Of a stretch of DNA of 64,000 nt, positions 28,630-39,148 are shown piece by piece. Within the stretch, counting starts at the first letter, position 1, and every line of letters starts with the position of its first letter. The DNA lies in the NCBI RefSeq assembly GCF_036231905.1, contig NZ_JAZARE010000003.1:310001-374000 (forward strand), given 5' to 3'. The position numbers and the translations under genes are program-made. The notes beneath the pieces are model-generated. The model was not told where the DNA came from. It made no database searches and was given only the letters and a program-made list of their open reading frames with translations. The stretch is from CAMLIZ01 sp036231905 (GTDB lineage: Bacteria > Pseudomonadota > Gammaproteobacteria > Burkholderiales > Burkholderiaceae_C).

Positions 28630-30122
28630 GCCCGGCGCCGGGCCACCCCACACCGGGCCCGCGCCCCGTTGGAGGGCAGGTCTCGCTGCCCCGGGCTTGG
28701 GGCTCGTCATCTCTGCGCGGCTACCTGCTGGCGTGGATCATCGCGCCGATCGCGGTGTTCGTCGTGTTCGACACCGTGAGCCTGTACCGCAACGCGCTGG
28801 CCTCGATCAACGTGGCCTACGACCGCTCCCTGCTGGCCTCGGCCCGCTCCATCGGCGAACTGCTGCACCTGGAGGGCGCGCAGCTGAAGGTGGAGCTGCC
28901 CTACACCGCGCTGGAGATCTTCGACGCCGGCAACCGCGGCCGGCTGTACTACCGGGTGGCCGGGTTCCAGGGCGAATTCCTTTCCGGCTATGAGGACCTG
29001 CCGGCCTACACCCGCAAGCTGCCGCAGCGCAGCCCGTATGCCGCCCTGGTGGACTTCTACGACGCGGATTTCCACGGCGAGCCGGTGCGCGTGGCCGCGC
29101 TGTACCAGCCGGTGGCCTCGCATCAAACCCGCGGGCTCGCGTTGATTCAGGTGGCCGAAACGCTGGAGGTGCGCCAGGCGCTGGCGCGGGACATCCTGCT
29201 CAACACCCTGCTGCGGCAGGCGCTGCTCATCACCGTGGTGGCGCTGGTCACCTGGTTCGTGGTGGCGCGGGCCCTGCGCCCGGTGGAGGCCTTGCGCCGC
29301 CAGCTGATCGAGCGGGCGGAAGCCGACCTCTCGCCGGTGCGCATGGCGCGCCTGCCGCTGGAGCTGCAGCCGGTGCTGGGCGCGATCAACGACCTGATGC
29401 AGCGCCTGCAGCGCCTGATGGAGCATCAGCGCCAGTTCGTGCGCGATGCCTCGCACCAGCTGCGCACGCCGCTGGCGGTGCTGAAAACCCAGGTGCAGAA
29501 CGCGCTGGCCACGCCAGCCGGCACCGCACTGCCGCGCGAGGCGCTGCAGGACATGCATGGCACGGTGGAGCGCGCCACCCGGCTGGCCAACCAGATGCTG
29601 GCGCTGGCCAAGGTAGAGCAGGTGCAGGCCCAGGGCGCCATGGCGCCGCTGTCGCTGACCGAGGTGGTGCGCGAGGTGGCGCTCGACGTCGCGCCGCTCA
29701 TCGCCGCAAAGGCGCTGGACTTCGAGCTGGACGCGCAGGAGGTCAGCGTCATCGGGCACGACTGGATGCTGCGGGAGCTCACCCGCAACCTGGTGCACAA
29801 CGCGGTGCGGGAAACCCCCGCCGGCGGCCGCCTGGAGCTGCGGGTGGACATGCCGCAGGGCCGCCCCCGCTTGCTCGTGCGCGACAGCGGCCCGGGCTTG
29901 AAGGAGGAACTCACCGCACGCCTGTTCGAACCCTTCCACACCGGCCACCCCACGGAGGGCAGCGGGCTTGGGCTCGCGATTTGCCGCAGCATCTGTGACG
30001 CCCTGGGGGCGGACCTGACGCTGGAGAACCGGCACGCGGCCGATGGCGCCGCCACCGGGTTGGACGCCGAGGTCCGTTTCCGTGCCGATGCCACTGCCGT
30101 GGACGCCACAATCCGCCAATGA
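28626..30122 (+). CDS. tctE: Sensor histidine kinase TctE
   Basis: 498 residues from GTG 28626, overlapping the tctD stop. Two transmembrane helices (near residues 37-57 and 190-215) flank a periplasmic domain of the TctE N-terminal type (about 58-190). HisKA follows with DASHQLRTPLAVL (H277), then HATPase with NLVHNAVRETP, VRDSGPG and GSGLGLAICRSI. It is the membrane sensor for carboxylates and phosphorylates TctD. The stop overlaps the start of the S4-domain gene by ATGA, so hslR may be partly co-transcribed. Confidence 0.92.
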   Translation: MSPAPGHPTPGPRPVGGQVSLPRAWGSSSLRGYLLAWIIAPIAVFVVFDTVSLYRNALASINVAYDRSLLASARSIGELLHLEGAQLKVELPYTALEIFDAGNRGRLYYRVAGFQGEFLSGYEDLPAYTRKLPQRSPYAALVDFYDADFHGEPVRVAALYQPVASHQTRGLALIQVAETLEVRQALARDILLNTLLRQALLITVVALVTWFVVARALRPVEALRRQLIERAEADLSPVRMARLPLELQPVLGAINDLMQRLQRLMEHQRQFVRDASHQLRTPLAVLKTQVQNALATPAGTALPREALQDMHGTVERATRLANQMLALAKVEQVQAQGAMAPLSLTEVVREVALDVAPLIAAKALDFELDAQEVSVIGHDWMLRELTRNLVHNAVRETPAGGRLELRVDMPQGRPRLLVRDSGPGLKEELTARLFEPFHTGHPTEGSGLGLAICRSICDALGADLTLENRHAADGAATGLDAEVRFRADATAVDATIRQ

Positions 30123-30547
30123 CCGACGCTTCCGCTTCGCTTTCCGGCGTCCGCCTGGACAAATGGCTGTGGGCGGCCCGTTTTTACAAGACACGCAGCC
30201 TGGCCGCCGAGGAGATCGCCAAGGGCCGGGTGCTGGTCAACGGCCAGCCCGCCAAGGCCTCGCGCGACCTCAAACCCGCGGACCGGGTGGAATTCCGCCA
30301 GGGCGCGGTGGCGCGCACGGTCGTGGTGCTGGGCTTGAGCGCCGTGCGTGGCCCGGCCCCCGTGGCCCAGGCGCTCTACGAAGAAACGCCCGAAAGCATC
30401 GCTGCCCGCCAGCAGGCGGCCGAGCAGCGCCGCCTGGGCGTGGAGCCCGCCCAGGCCCTCGAACACGGCCGCCCCACCAAGCGGGACCGCCGCCAGCTGG
30501 CCGACTGGGAGCGCTGGAGCGCCTCGGCGGACCGCCGCGAGCGCTGA
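30119..30547 (+). CDS. hslR: Hsp15-like S4-domain RNA-binding protein HslR
   Basis: 142 residues. The N-terminal S4 RNA-binding domain is VRLDKWLWAARFYKTRSLA, with GRVLVNGQPAKASRDLKPAD, followed by a basic C-terminal tail (GRPTKRDRRQLADWERW). E. coli Hsp15 binds free 50S subunits that carry a nascent chain after heat shock. The gene overlaps tctE by 4 bases but lies just upstream of the grpE-dnaK-dnaJ cluster, which fits a heat-shock role. Confidence 0.88.
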   Translation: MTDASASLSGVRLDKWLWAARFYKTRSLAAEEIAKGRVLVNGQPAKASRDLKPADRVEFRQGAVARTVVVLGLSAVRGPAPVAQALYEETPESIAARQQAAEQRRLGVEPAQALEHGRPTKRDRRQLADWERWSASADRRER

Positions 30548-30565
30548 TCACCTGTTTTGCGGGGG

Positions 30566-30591
30566 CTTGAAGCGGCCCGTCGCGTCCCCAT
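30566..30591 (+). promoter_or_regulatory. Sigma-32 heat-shock promoter of grpE
   Basis: CTTGAAG (30566-30572), a 13-base spacer, CCCCAT (30586-30591). This is an almost exact match to the sigma-32 consensus, about 50 bases upstream of the grpE start. Confidence 0.8.
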
Positions 30592-30642
30592 CTCGGCCCC
30601 GAACCGGACGAAACCTGTCCCTTTTTCGCACCGACACATCCC

Positions 30643-31191
30643 ATGACACCCAACGAGCAGAGCCCCGACACTGCCGCCGCCAACGGCCAGGCCACCCCCT
30701 CCGACACCCAGCAGCCGCCCTCCGCCGACACCCAGAGCGCCGAAGTCCGTCTGGCGGAACTGGAGGCTAAACATGCCGAAATGGCCGACGCCTTCCTGCG
30801 CGCCAAGGCCGAAGCCGAGAACACCCGCCGCCGGGCCGAAGAGGAAGTGGCCAAGGCACGCAAGTTCGCAGTGGAAAGTTTTGCCGAGAGCCTGCTGCCG
30901 GTGAAGGACAGCCTGGAAGCGGCCATCGCGATCCAGGACGCCACCCGCGAGCAGATGCTCGAAGGCGTGCACGCCACCCTGCGCCAGCTGGCCAGCGCCC
31001 TGGAGCGCAACAAGGTGGTGGAGCTGAACCCGCCGGCCGGCACCCGCTTCGACCCGCACCAGCACCAGGCCATCAGCATGGTGCCCGCCGAGCAGGAAGC
31101 CAACACCGTGGTCGCGGTGCTGCAGAAGGGCTACCTCATCGCCGACCGGGTGCTCCGCCCGGCATTGGTCACGGTGGCGGCGCCCAAGTAA
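30643..31191 (+). CDS. grpE: Nucleotide exchange factor GrpE
   Basis: 182 residues. A disordered N-terminus (about 1-40) is followed by a long coiled-coil helix (about 42-95, RLAELEAKHAEMADAFLRAK) and a C-terminal beta-domain with LEGVHATLRQLASALERNKV, FDPHQHQAISMVPAE and GYLIADRVLRPALVTV. GrpE releases ADP from DnaK and acts as a thermosensor in that cycle. It is preceded by a sigma-32 promoter and followed by dnaK. Confidence 0.96.
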   Translation: MTPNEQSPDTAAANGQATPSDTQQPPSADTQSAEVRLAELEAKHAEMADAFLRAKAEAENTRRRAEEEVAKARKFAVESFAESLLPVKDSLEAAIAIQDATREQMLEGVHATLRQLASALERNKVVELNPPAGTRFDPHQHQAISMVPAEQEANTVVAVLQKGYLIADRVLRPALVTVAAPK

Positions 31192-31212
31192 GCGAATTTC
31201 GGGCCAGCAGTG

Positions 31213-31240
31213 CTTGAAAAGCGGCCCATGCGACACAACT
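31213..31240 (+). promoter_or_regulatory. Possible weak heat-shock promoter upstream of dnaK
   Basis: CTTGAAA (31213-31219) matches the sigma-32 -35 element. At the correct distance the -10 reads ACACAACT, a poor match to CCCCATNT. It may be a degenerate secondary promoter, and dnaK is probably served mainly by the grpE promoter. Confidence 0.3.
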
Positions 31241-31278
31241 AGACGACAACCGAATTCAGTTCCAAGGAGAAACACAAC

Positions 31279-33243
<1,965 letters not shown>

Positions 33244-33272
33244 TGCGCGCTTGAGGCCACTTCAACCGGCCA

Positions 33273-33305
33273 CCCCCGTGGGCCTCACCGCGCACGGGGG
33301 CTTTT
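33273..33305 (+). terminator. Hairpin with T-run between dnaK and dnaJ
   Basis: CCCCCGTG (33273-33280) pairs with CACGGGGG (33293-33300), 12-base loop, followed by CTTTT. It lies 21 bases before the dnaJ start. As dnaJ has no separate visible heat-shock promoter, partial termination (more DnaK than DnaJ) is a reasonable reading. Confidence 0.65.
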
Positions 33306-33325
33306 GCGTTTAAGAGAGACCACCC

Positions 33326-34474
33326 ATGGCAAAGCGTGATTACTACGAGATCCTCGGCGTCGCCAAGAACGCCAGCGACGAGGACATCAAGAAGGCTTAT
33401 CGCAAGCTCGCGATGAAGCACCACCCTGACCGCAACCAGGGGGACGACTCCAAGAAGGCCGAAGAGAAGTTCAAGGAGGCCAAGGAAGCCTACGAGATGC
33501 TCTCGGACCCGCAGAAGCGCGCGGCCTACGACCAATACGGCCATGCGGGGGTGGACCCCAACATGGGCGGCGCGGGTTTCCGCGGCGGGCCGGAGGGCTT
33601 TGGCGGCTTCGCCGAGGCCTTTGGCGACATCTTCGGCGACATCTTCGGTGGCCAGGCAGCCGGCGGCCGGCGTGGCGGGGGACAGCAGGTCTACCGCGGC
33701 TCGGATCTTTCGTACGCGATGGAAATCACGCTGGAAGAGGCGGCGCACGGCAAGGAAACCCAGATCCGCATCCCGAGCTGGGAGACCTGCGAAACCTGCC
33801 ACGGCAGCGGTGCCAAGCCGGGCACGAGCCCGAAGACCTGCCCGAGCTGCAACGGCAGCGGCGCGGTGCACCTGCGCCAGGGCTTCTTCAGCATCCAGCA
33901 GACCTGCCCGCATTGCCACGGCACCGGCAAGATCATTCCCGAGCCTTGCCTCACCTGCTCCGGCCAGGGCAAGATCAAGAAGACCAAGACGCTGGAGGTC
34001 AAGATCCCCGCGGGCATCAACGAGGGCATGCGCATCCGCTCGGCCGGCAATGGCGAGCCCGGCACCAATGGCGGCCCGCCGGGCGACCTGTACATCGAGA
34101 TCCGGATCAAGCAGCACGAGATCTTCGAGCGCGATGGCGACGACCTGCACTGCACCGTGCCGGTGGGCGTGACCACCGCGGCGCTGGGCGGCACCATCGA
34201 GGTGCCCACCCTGGGTGGCAAGGCCGAGATCGAGTTGCCCGAAGGCACCCAGCACGGCAAGACCTTCCGCCTGCGCGGCAAGGGCATCAAGGGCATCCGC
34301 TCCAGCTACCCGGGCGACCTGTACTGCCATGTGGCGGTGGAAACGCCGGTCAAGCTCACCGAATACCAGCGCAAGCTGCTGAAGGAGCTGGACGAGTCCT
34401 TCCGCAAGGCCGGCGACCGCCATTCGCCGAACGCCAAGAGCTGGACCGACCGGGTGAAGGACATCTTCAAGTAA
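33326..34474 (+). CDS. dnaJ: Co-chaperone DnaJ (Hsp40)
   Basis: 382 residues, full type I DnaJ. The J domain (about 1-70) carries the HPD motif in KHHPDRNQGDD. A Gly/Phe-rich linker follows (about 75-125). The zinc-binding domain has four CxxCxGxG repeats (CETCHGSG, CPSCNGSG, CPHCHGTG, CLTCSGQG), followed by the C-terminal substrate-binding domains. DnaJ delivers unfolded clients to DnaK and stimulates its ATPase. Confidence 0.97.
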   Translation: MAKRDYYEILGVAKNASDEDIKKAYRKLAMKHHPDRNQGDDSKKAEEKFKEAKEAYEMLSDPQKRAAYDQYGHAGVDPNMGGAGFRGGPEGFGGFAEAFGDIFGDIFGGQAAGGRRGGGQQVYRGSDLSYAMEITLEEAAHGKETQIRIPSWETCETCHGSGAKPGTSPKTCPSCNGSGAVHLRQGFFSIQQTCPHCHGTGKIIPEPCLTCSGQGKIKKTKTLEVKIPAGINEGMRIRSAGNGEPGTNGGPPGDLYIEIRIKQHEIFERDGDDLHCTVPVGVTTAALGGTIEVPTLGGKAEIELPEGTQHGKTFRLRGKGIKGIRSSYPGDLYCHVAVETPVKLTEYQRKLLKELDESFRKAGDRHSPNAKSWTDRVKDIFK

Positions 34475-34502
34475 ACCGCCCCGGTGCCGAATTGGCCCGG
34501 CC

Positions 34503-34529
34503 GCCACCCCCTAATTGGGGTTTTGGTGG
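34503..34529 (+). terminator. Weak hairpin with T-run after dnaJ
   Basis: ACCCC (34506-34510) pairs with GGGGT (34517-34521) and is followed by TTT; outer CCAC/GTGG pairs may extend it. It lies 29-55 bases after the dnaJ stop. Confidence 0.4.
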
Positions 34530-34594
34530 CTGGGCTGCCTGCCTACACTGGGCCCAACCCTGCCATACGAGCCGGGTAAGGGAAGGCTCAAGGT

Positions 34595-36202
34595 ATGCGA
34601 CTGCTTGATTCGGACATCCATCAAGCCAAGGCGCTGGTCATCGACGGCAACCCCGGCTCGCGCAGCGCGCTGGTGGCGATGCTCAAGGAGGCCGGCATCG
34701 GCAAGGTGGAACAGTCGGCCAAGGTGGCCGACGCCCGCCGGCTGCTCGAGAGCCGGCCGTTCGACATCGTGCTGTGCGAATACCACTTCCCCGGCGAAAC
34801 GATGAGCGGCCAGGACCTCATCGACGACCTGCGCCTGGCGCAACTGCTGCCGCTGAACACGGTGGTGGTCATGATCTCCGGCGAAGCGGCGTATTCGCAG
34901 GTGGCCGAAGCGGCCGAAGCTGCACTGGACGCCTACGTCATCAAGCCCCACACCGAACAGGCCCTGCGCGACCGGCTGGCCGAAGCGCGCCAGCGCAAGC
35001 GCCTGCTCAAGCCCATCCTGGACCGGGTGCAGGCCAAGCAGTACCAGGAAGCGGCCGACCTGTGCCTGACGCTCTATGAAACCAAGGGGCCGGGCTGGAT
35101 CCATGCCGCGCGCATCGGCGCGGAGCTGATGCTCAACCTCGGCCAGGCCCACACTGCGATGAAGATGCTGGAGGCGGTGCTCGCCACGCGCGCTCTGCCC
35201 TGGGCCCGCATGGGCATCGCCCGCACCCAGTACAAGGTGGGCAGCCTGAACAACGCCCGCCGCACCCTGGAAAGCCTGCTGTCGGAGCAACCCGGCTACG
35301 TGGATGCCTACGACGTGATGGGCCGGGTGATGCTGGACCAGGGTGATACCGGCGGCGCGATCGAGGCCCTTCACCGGGCGTCGGATCTCACGCCGGGCAG
35401 CGTGGCGCGGCTGCAGAAGTTCGGTGTGCTCGCCTTCTACTACGGCAACCAGGATGAAGCGGCCGAGGCCCTGGCGCGCGCCACCAACATCGGGGTCAGC
35501 TCCAAGGCCTATGACATGCAAGGCCTGGTGCTGCTGGCCGCGCTGCAGTACGACAAGCGCGAGACGCGCCAGCTCGCGCTGTCGCAGGCCACGATGAAGC
35601 GGGTGCTGCGCGAAGCGCCCAACAGCGCCCGCCTGAACCGGTTTGCTGGCGTGGTGGACGCTCTGCATTGCCTGGCCACCCGCAAGGTGCCGGAGGCGGT
35701 GATGCAGGTCCGCCAGATGCTGGGCTCCGTGACCGAGCCGCAGTTCGACTTCGAGGCGGCCTGCAACCTGCTCATGGTGGCCACGCGGCTGTATGCCGAA
35801 GAAACCAAGCTGGACGACATCGAGCACTCGATGGACGTGCTGGCGCGCCGCTTTGCCGTCTCCAAGACCACCTGCGAGATGCTGGTGAGCGCGGCACGCC
35901 ACCAGCCCGAACTGGCCGGGCCCATCCGCCTGGGCTACGCCCACATCAGCGCGCTGGCCGAATCCGCCGTGTCGCTGTCGGTGGCGGGCAAGCCCCAGGC
36001 AGCGGTGATGGACCTGCTGAGCCAGGCCGAGCAGACGCTCAATTCCAAGCTGCTCGACCTGGCCGCCCACACGCTGGAGCGGCACCGCGCCGCCATCCCG
36101 GACGCGCCCCGGGTGCAGGAGCGCATCGACGCCTTGCGCAGCCGCTATCACAGCTACGGCACCCAGGTGCGGCTGACCCGGCCGGGCGAACACGACGGCT
36201 GA
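34595..36202 (+). CDS. Pseudo-receiver with TPR-like C-terminal part, copy 1
   Basis: 535 residues. The N-terminal receiver fold (about 10-130) starts AKALVIDGNPGSRSAL. The phospho-acceptor position reads VLCEYHFPGETMSGQDL, so Glu62 replaces Asp, and only one acid of the usual pair remains (D17, then Gly). The Ser (MISGEA) and Lys (AYVIKPHT) switch residues are kept. The rest (about 145-530) is helical with TPR-like repeats, e.g. YVDAYDVMGRVMLDQGDTGG. There are no membrane segments or DNA-binding domain. It resembles receiver-TPR proteins such as VieB in layout only. It may act as a constitutive scaffold. A paralogue follows 141 bases downstream. Confidence 0.8.
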   Translation: MRLLDSDIHQAKALVIDGNPGSRSALVAMLKEAGIGKVEQSAKVADARRLLESRPFDIVLCEYHFPGETMSGQDLIDDLRLAQLLPLNTVVVMISGEAAYSQVAEAAEAALDAYVIKPHTEQALRDRLAEARQRKRLLKPILDRVQAKQYQEAADLCLTLYETKGPGWIHAARIGAELMLNLGQAHTAMKMLEAVLATRALPWARMGIARTQYKVGSLNNARRTLESLLSEQPGYVDAYDVMGRVMLDQGDTGGAIEALHRASDLTPGSVARLQKFGVLAFYYGNQDEAAEALARATNIGVSSKAYDMQGLVLLAALQYDKRETRQLALSQATMKRVLREAPNSARLNRFAGVVDALHCLATRKVPEAVMQVRQMLGSVTEPQFDFEAACNLLMVATRLYAEETKLDDIEHSMDVLARRFAVSKTTCEMLVSAARHQPELAGPIRLGYAHISALAESAVSLSVAGKPQAAVMDLLSQAEQTLNSKLLDLAAHTLERHRAAIPDAPRVQERIDALRSRYHSYGTQVRLTRPGEHDG

Positions 36203-36343
36203 CGTGCCGGCTCAAGTGGGCGCGCCGGCCGGTCGATAACGGCGAACCAGCCCGCGCTGGAAGGGGTTGCCCATGTGCCCGTGCACCACTGACCATTGCC
36301 GCCGCCCTGCGGGGCGCACCACCGCCGTCGCGCAGGTGCCTTG

Positions 36344-38059
36344 ATGCACGCGCTGGACCGCCACATCGCCGATTGCCGCGGCCTGGTGGTGGACGCCAAC
36401 CCGACATCGCGCAGCATCCTTGCGGCCCAGCTGCGCGACCTGGGCGTGGGCACGGTGGCGCAATGCAGCAAGGCCACCGACGCCCGCCGCCTGCTGGAGA
36501 ACCGCGAGTTCGAATTCGTGCTGTGCGAGCAGCACTTTCCCAACGACACGCTGTCGGGCCAGGACCTGCTGGACGACCTGCGCCGTGCGCAGCTGCTGCC
36601 CTTCTCCACGGTGTTCATCATGATCACCGGCGAGGCCACCTACGGCAAGGTGGCCGAAGCGGCCGAGTCCGCACTCGACGGCTACCTGCTCAAGCCCCAC
36701 ACCGCCACCGGCCTGGCAGAACGCCTGCGCCATGCACGCGAGCGCAAGCGCGTGCTGCGCGAGATCTTCGAGGCGATGGAGGACCAGCAGTTCGAAGTGG
36801 CGGCGCGCATGTGCCTGCAGCGCTTCCACGATCGCTCGCCCTACTGGCTGTATGCGGCCCGCATCGGCGCCGAGCTGCTGCTGCGCCTGCAGCAACATGC
36901 CGCCGCGCAGAAGCTCTACGAAGCGGTGATCGCCACCCAGGCGTTGCCATGGGCGCGCCTGGGCGTCGCGCGGGTGCAGCTCGAAGGCGGCCAGCTGGCG
37001 CCTGCGCGCCGCACGCTGGAAAGCCTGATTGCGCAGGAACCGTCCTACGCGGATGCCTATGACGTGATGGGGCGAGTGCAGGTGGAACAAGGCCAGCTCG
37101 ACGACGCGCTGGCCACCTACCGCCAGGCCAGCGAGCTGACACCCGGCTCCATCATGCGGCTGCAAAAGCACGGCATGCTGGCCTTCTACCTGGGCGACCA
37201 CGAGCAGTCGGCCAAGGCGCTGGAGCGGGCCAGCGCGCTGGGCATCAACTCCAAGACCTTCGACTTCCAGTCGATGGTGCTGCTGGCGTTCGCCCGTTTC
37301 CAGCAGCGCGACGGCAAGGGCCTGCAACGTTGCCTGGACAACCTGCAGCACGCACTGGACAAGGCGCCGCAGAGCCGGCGCCTGCAGCGTTTTGCGGAGG
37401 TGGCGCGCACGCTGCACCATATGCAGCAGAAGCAGGTGGCCAGCGTGGTGAACGACGTGCGGGCGCTGGCCGCCGAGATCGCTGAACCGGACTTCGACCT
37501 GGAGGCCGCGTGCAACATGCTGGCCCTGGTGTCGCGCCTGACCGCGGCCGAGCTGCGGCTGGACGAAGCCGAAGGCTGGATCGACGCGGTGGCGCTGCGC
37601 TTTTGCACCGCCAAGGGCGTGAGCGAACTGCTGGCCCGCAGCGCCGGCGGGCACCCGCCTTACGCCGAGCGGGTGCGCCAGTGCCATGCGCGCATCCACG
37701 AGATCGCCGAGCAATGCATGGCGCACACCGTGGCCGGCGATCCGGCCGCCACGGTCAAGCAGCTGCTGGTGCACGGCAGCCGCACCGGCAACACCAAGCT
37801 GATCGACATGGCGCGGCTCACGCTCCAGCGCCACCACGCCGCCGTGGCCGACGCCGCCGAGCTGGCGCCGCAACTTGAGGCGCTGCAGCGCCGCTACGCG
37901 GGTGCGGTGAACCTCCCTCTGGGCCAGGACGGTGGGCGCTCGGCGGGCGGGCTGAACCTGCGCACGGGTGCAGCGGAGCCGGTGGCGCCCGTGCAGGCGC
38001 TCAAAACAGCTCCCCCTGGCCCGCGGCCGCATCAGGACGCGGGCGGCGGAAGCCGCTGA
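36344..38059 (+). CDS. Pseudo-receiver with TPR-like C-terminal part, copy 2
   Basis: 571 residues, paralogue of the preceding gene along the full length (for example ALPWARLGVARVQ against ALPWARMGIARTQ, and ADAYDVMGRV against VDAYDVMGRV). From ATG 36344 its residues align number for number with copy 1: D17 then Ala, and Glu62 in VLCEQHFPNDTLSGQDL instead of the phospho-acceptor Asp. MITGEA and GYLLKPHT are kept. It ends in a Gly/Pro-rich tail of about 35 residues absent from copy 1 and overlaps the 3' end of the convergent radical SAM gene by about 59 bases. The same substitution in both copies argues that it predates the duplication. Confidence 0.8.
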   Translation: MHALDRHIADCRGLVVDANPTSRSILAAQLRDLGVGTVAQCSKATDARRLLENREFEFVLCEQHFPNDTLSGQDLLDDLRRAQLLPFSTVFIMITGEATYGKVAEAAESALDGYLLKPHTATGLAERLRHARERKRVLREIFEAMEDQQFEVAARMCLQRFHDRSPYWLYAARIGAELLLRLQQHAAAQKLYEAVIATQALPWARLGVARVQLEGGQLAPARRTLESLIAQEPSYADAYDVMGRVQVEQGQLDDALATYRQASELTPGSIMRLQKHGMLAFYLGDHEQSAKALERASALGINSKTFDFQSMVLLAFARFQQRDGKGLQRCLDNLQHALDKAPQSRRLQRFAEVARTLHHMQQKQVASVVNDVRALAAEIAEPDFDLEAACNMLALVSRLTAAELRLDEAEGWIDAVALRFCTAKGVSELLARSAGGHPPYAERVRQCHARIHEIAEQCMAHTVAGDPAATVKQLLVHGSRTGNTKLIDMARLTLQRHHAAVADAAELAPQLEALQRRYAGAVNLPLGQDGGRSAGGLNLRTGAAEPVAPVQALKTAPPGPRPHQDAGGGSR

Positions 38060-39131
38060 AGTCGAACTGTTCCTTGTCACCCGCCAGCCCGAAACGCTGC
38101 TTCGCATTGGCCACCCGCTGCGCGAACAGCTGCGCCCAGACACCCTCGCCGCTCATGCGGTGGCCGAAGCGCGAGTCGTAGTCCTTGCCACCGTGCATCT
38201 CGCGCACGCGTGACATCACACGCTGGGCCCGGTCAGGAAAGTGCTGCTGCAGCCACTGCTGGAACAGCGGGTTCACCTCCCACGGCAGCCGCAGCACGAT
38301 GCTGAACCCTGAGCGCGCGCCTGCGGCGGCGGCCGCTTCGAAAATGCGCTCCAGCTCCGGCTCGTTGATGAAAGGAATCATCGGTGAGGCGCTCACGCCC
38401 ACCGGCACACCCGCCCTGGACAGCGTCTCGATCACCTGCAGGCGCCGATGCGGCGCGGCGGCGCGCGGCTCCAGGATGCGCGCGAGCTGCGGGTCCAGCG
38501 TGGTGAGGGACACGTAGACCGCCGACCTGCCGTGTGCCGCCATCGGCGCGATGAGGTCGAGATCGCGCTCCACTCCGGCCGACTTGGTGATCACCGAAAA
38601 CGGATGCTGGCATTCGACCATCAACTCCATGATGGAGCGCGTGATGCGCAGGCGCCGCTCCACCGGCTGGTAGGCGTCAGTGGCCGAGCCGATGTTGAGC
38701 ATCTTCGGTTCATAGCGCGGGCTGGCCAGCGCCTCGCGCAGCCGTTCGGCCGCGTTCACCTTGGCGATGATGCGGGTCTCGAAGTCCAGACCCGGCGACA
38801 TGTTGAGGTAGCTGTGCGTGGGGCGCGCAAAGCAGTAGATGCAGCCATGTTCGCAGCCACGGTAGGGGTTGATCGAGAGATCGAAGGACACGTCGGGCGA
38901 CTGGTTGCCCGACAGGATGGACTTGACCCGCTCCTCGATGATCTGGGTCTGCGGCGCCAGATGCTCTTCGTGCGCGGCCTGTTCCAGCGTGCCCCAGCCA
39001 TCGTCGAAGGCTTCACGGGTGTCGCGCTTGAAGCGATGCTCTATGGCCCAGGCGGTGCCACGGCCCTTCAAGGGCATGTACACCAGCGCCGCGGAGGCGG
39101 CGGCTTCAGCAGGGTTGGGCGTCTTGTTCAT
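38001..39131 (-). CDS. PA0069-family radical SAM protein
   Basis: 376 residues from ATG 39131. The radical SAM cluster motif is INPYRGCEHGCIYC (C93, C97, C100), with FARPTHSYLN after it, NIGSATDAYQPVE, and a conserved late part ending GQGELF. The family is related to spore photoproduct lyase, and the P. aeruginosa homologue PA0069 is, to my recollection, in the LexA regulon. A perfect LexA box lies two bases upstream of this ATG. No Shine-Dalgarno precedes 39131; a later Met at 39077 (MPLKGRGTAW) is the main alternative start. The 3' end overlaps the convergent pseudo-receiver gene. A DNA-repair role is inferred, not shown. Confidence 0.88.
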   Translation of the reverse strand: MNKTPNPAEAAASAALVYMPLKGRGTAWAIEHRFKRDTREAFDDGWGTLEQAAHEEHLAPQTQIIEERVKSILSGNQSPDVSFDLSINPYRGCEHGCIYCFARPTHSYLNMSPGLDFETRIIAKVNAAERLREALASPRYEPKMLNIGSATDAYQPVERRLRITRSIMELMVECQHPFSVITKSAGVERDLDLIAPMAAHGRSAVYVSLTTLDPQLARILEPRAAAPHRRLQVIETLSRAGVPVGVSASPMIPFINEPELERIFEAAAAAGARSGFSIVLRLPWEVNPLFQQWLQQHFPDRAQRVMSRVREMHGGKDYDSRFGHRMSGEGVWAQLFAQRVANAKQRFGLAGDKEQFDFSGFRRPRPDAAAGQGELF

Positions 39132-39132
39132 A

Positions 39133-39148
39133 CTGTAAATATATACAG
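39133..39148. promoter_or_regulatory. LexA (SOS) box
   Basis: CTGTAAATATATACAG, a perfect CTGT-N8-ACAG site with a fully AT core, in a GC-rich genome. It lies 2 bases upstream of the radical SAM ATG and 99 bases upstream of mtfA, so it can directly block the former. On the minus strand the core also reads TATATT, a possible -10, so LexA would sit on the promoter. Confidence 0.85.

Noticed and set aside
36212..38143. 643-codon open frame on the minus strand
   Set aside because: It is antisense to pseudo-receiver copy 2, whose frame aligns to copy 1 over its full length.
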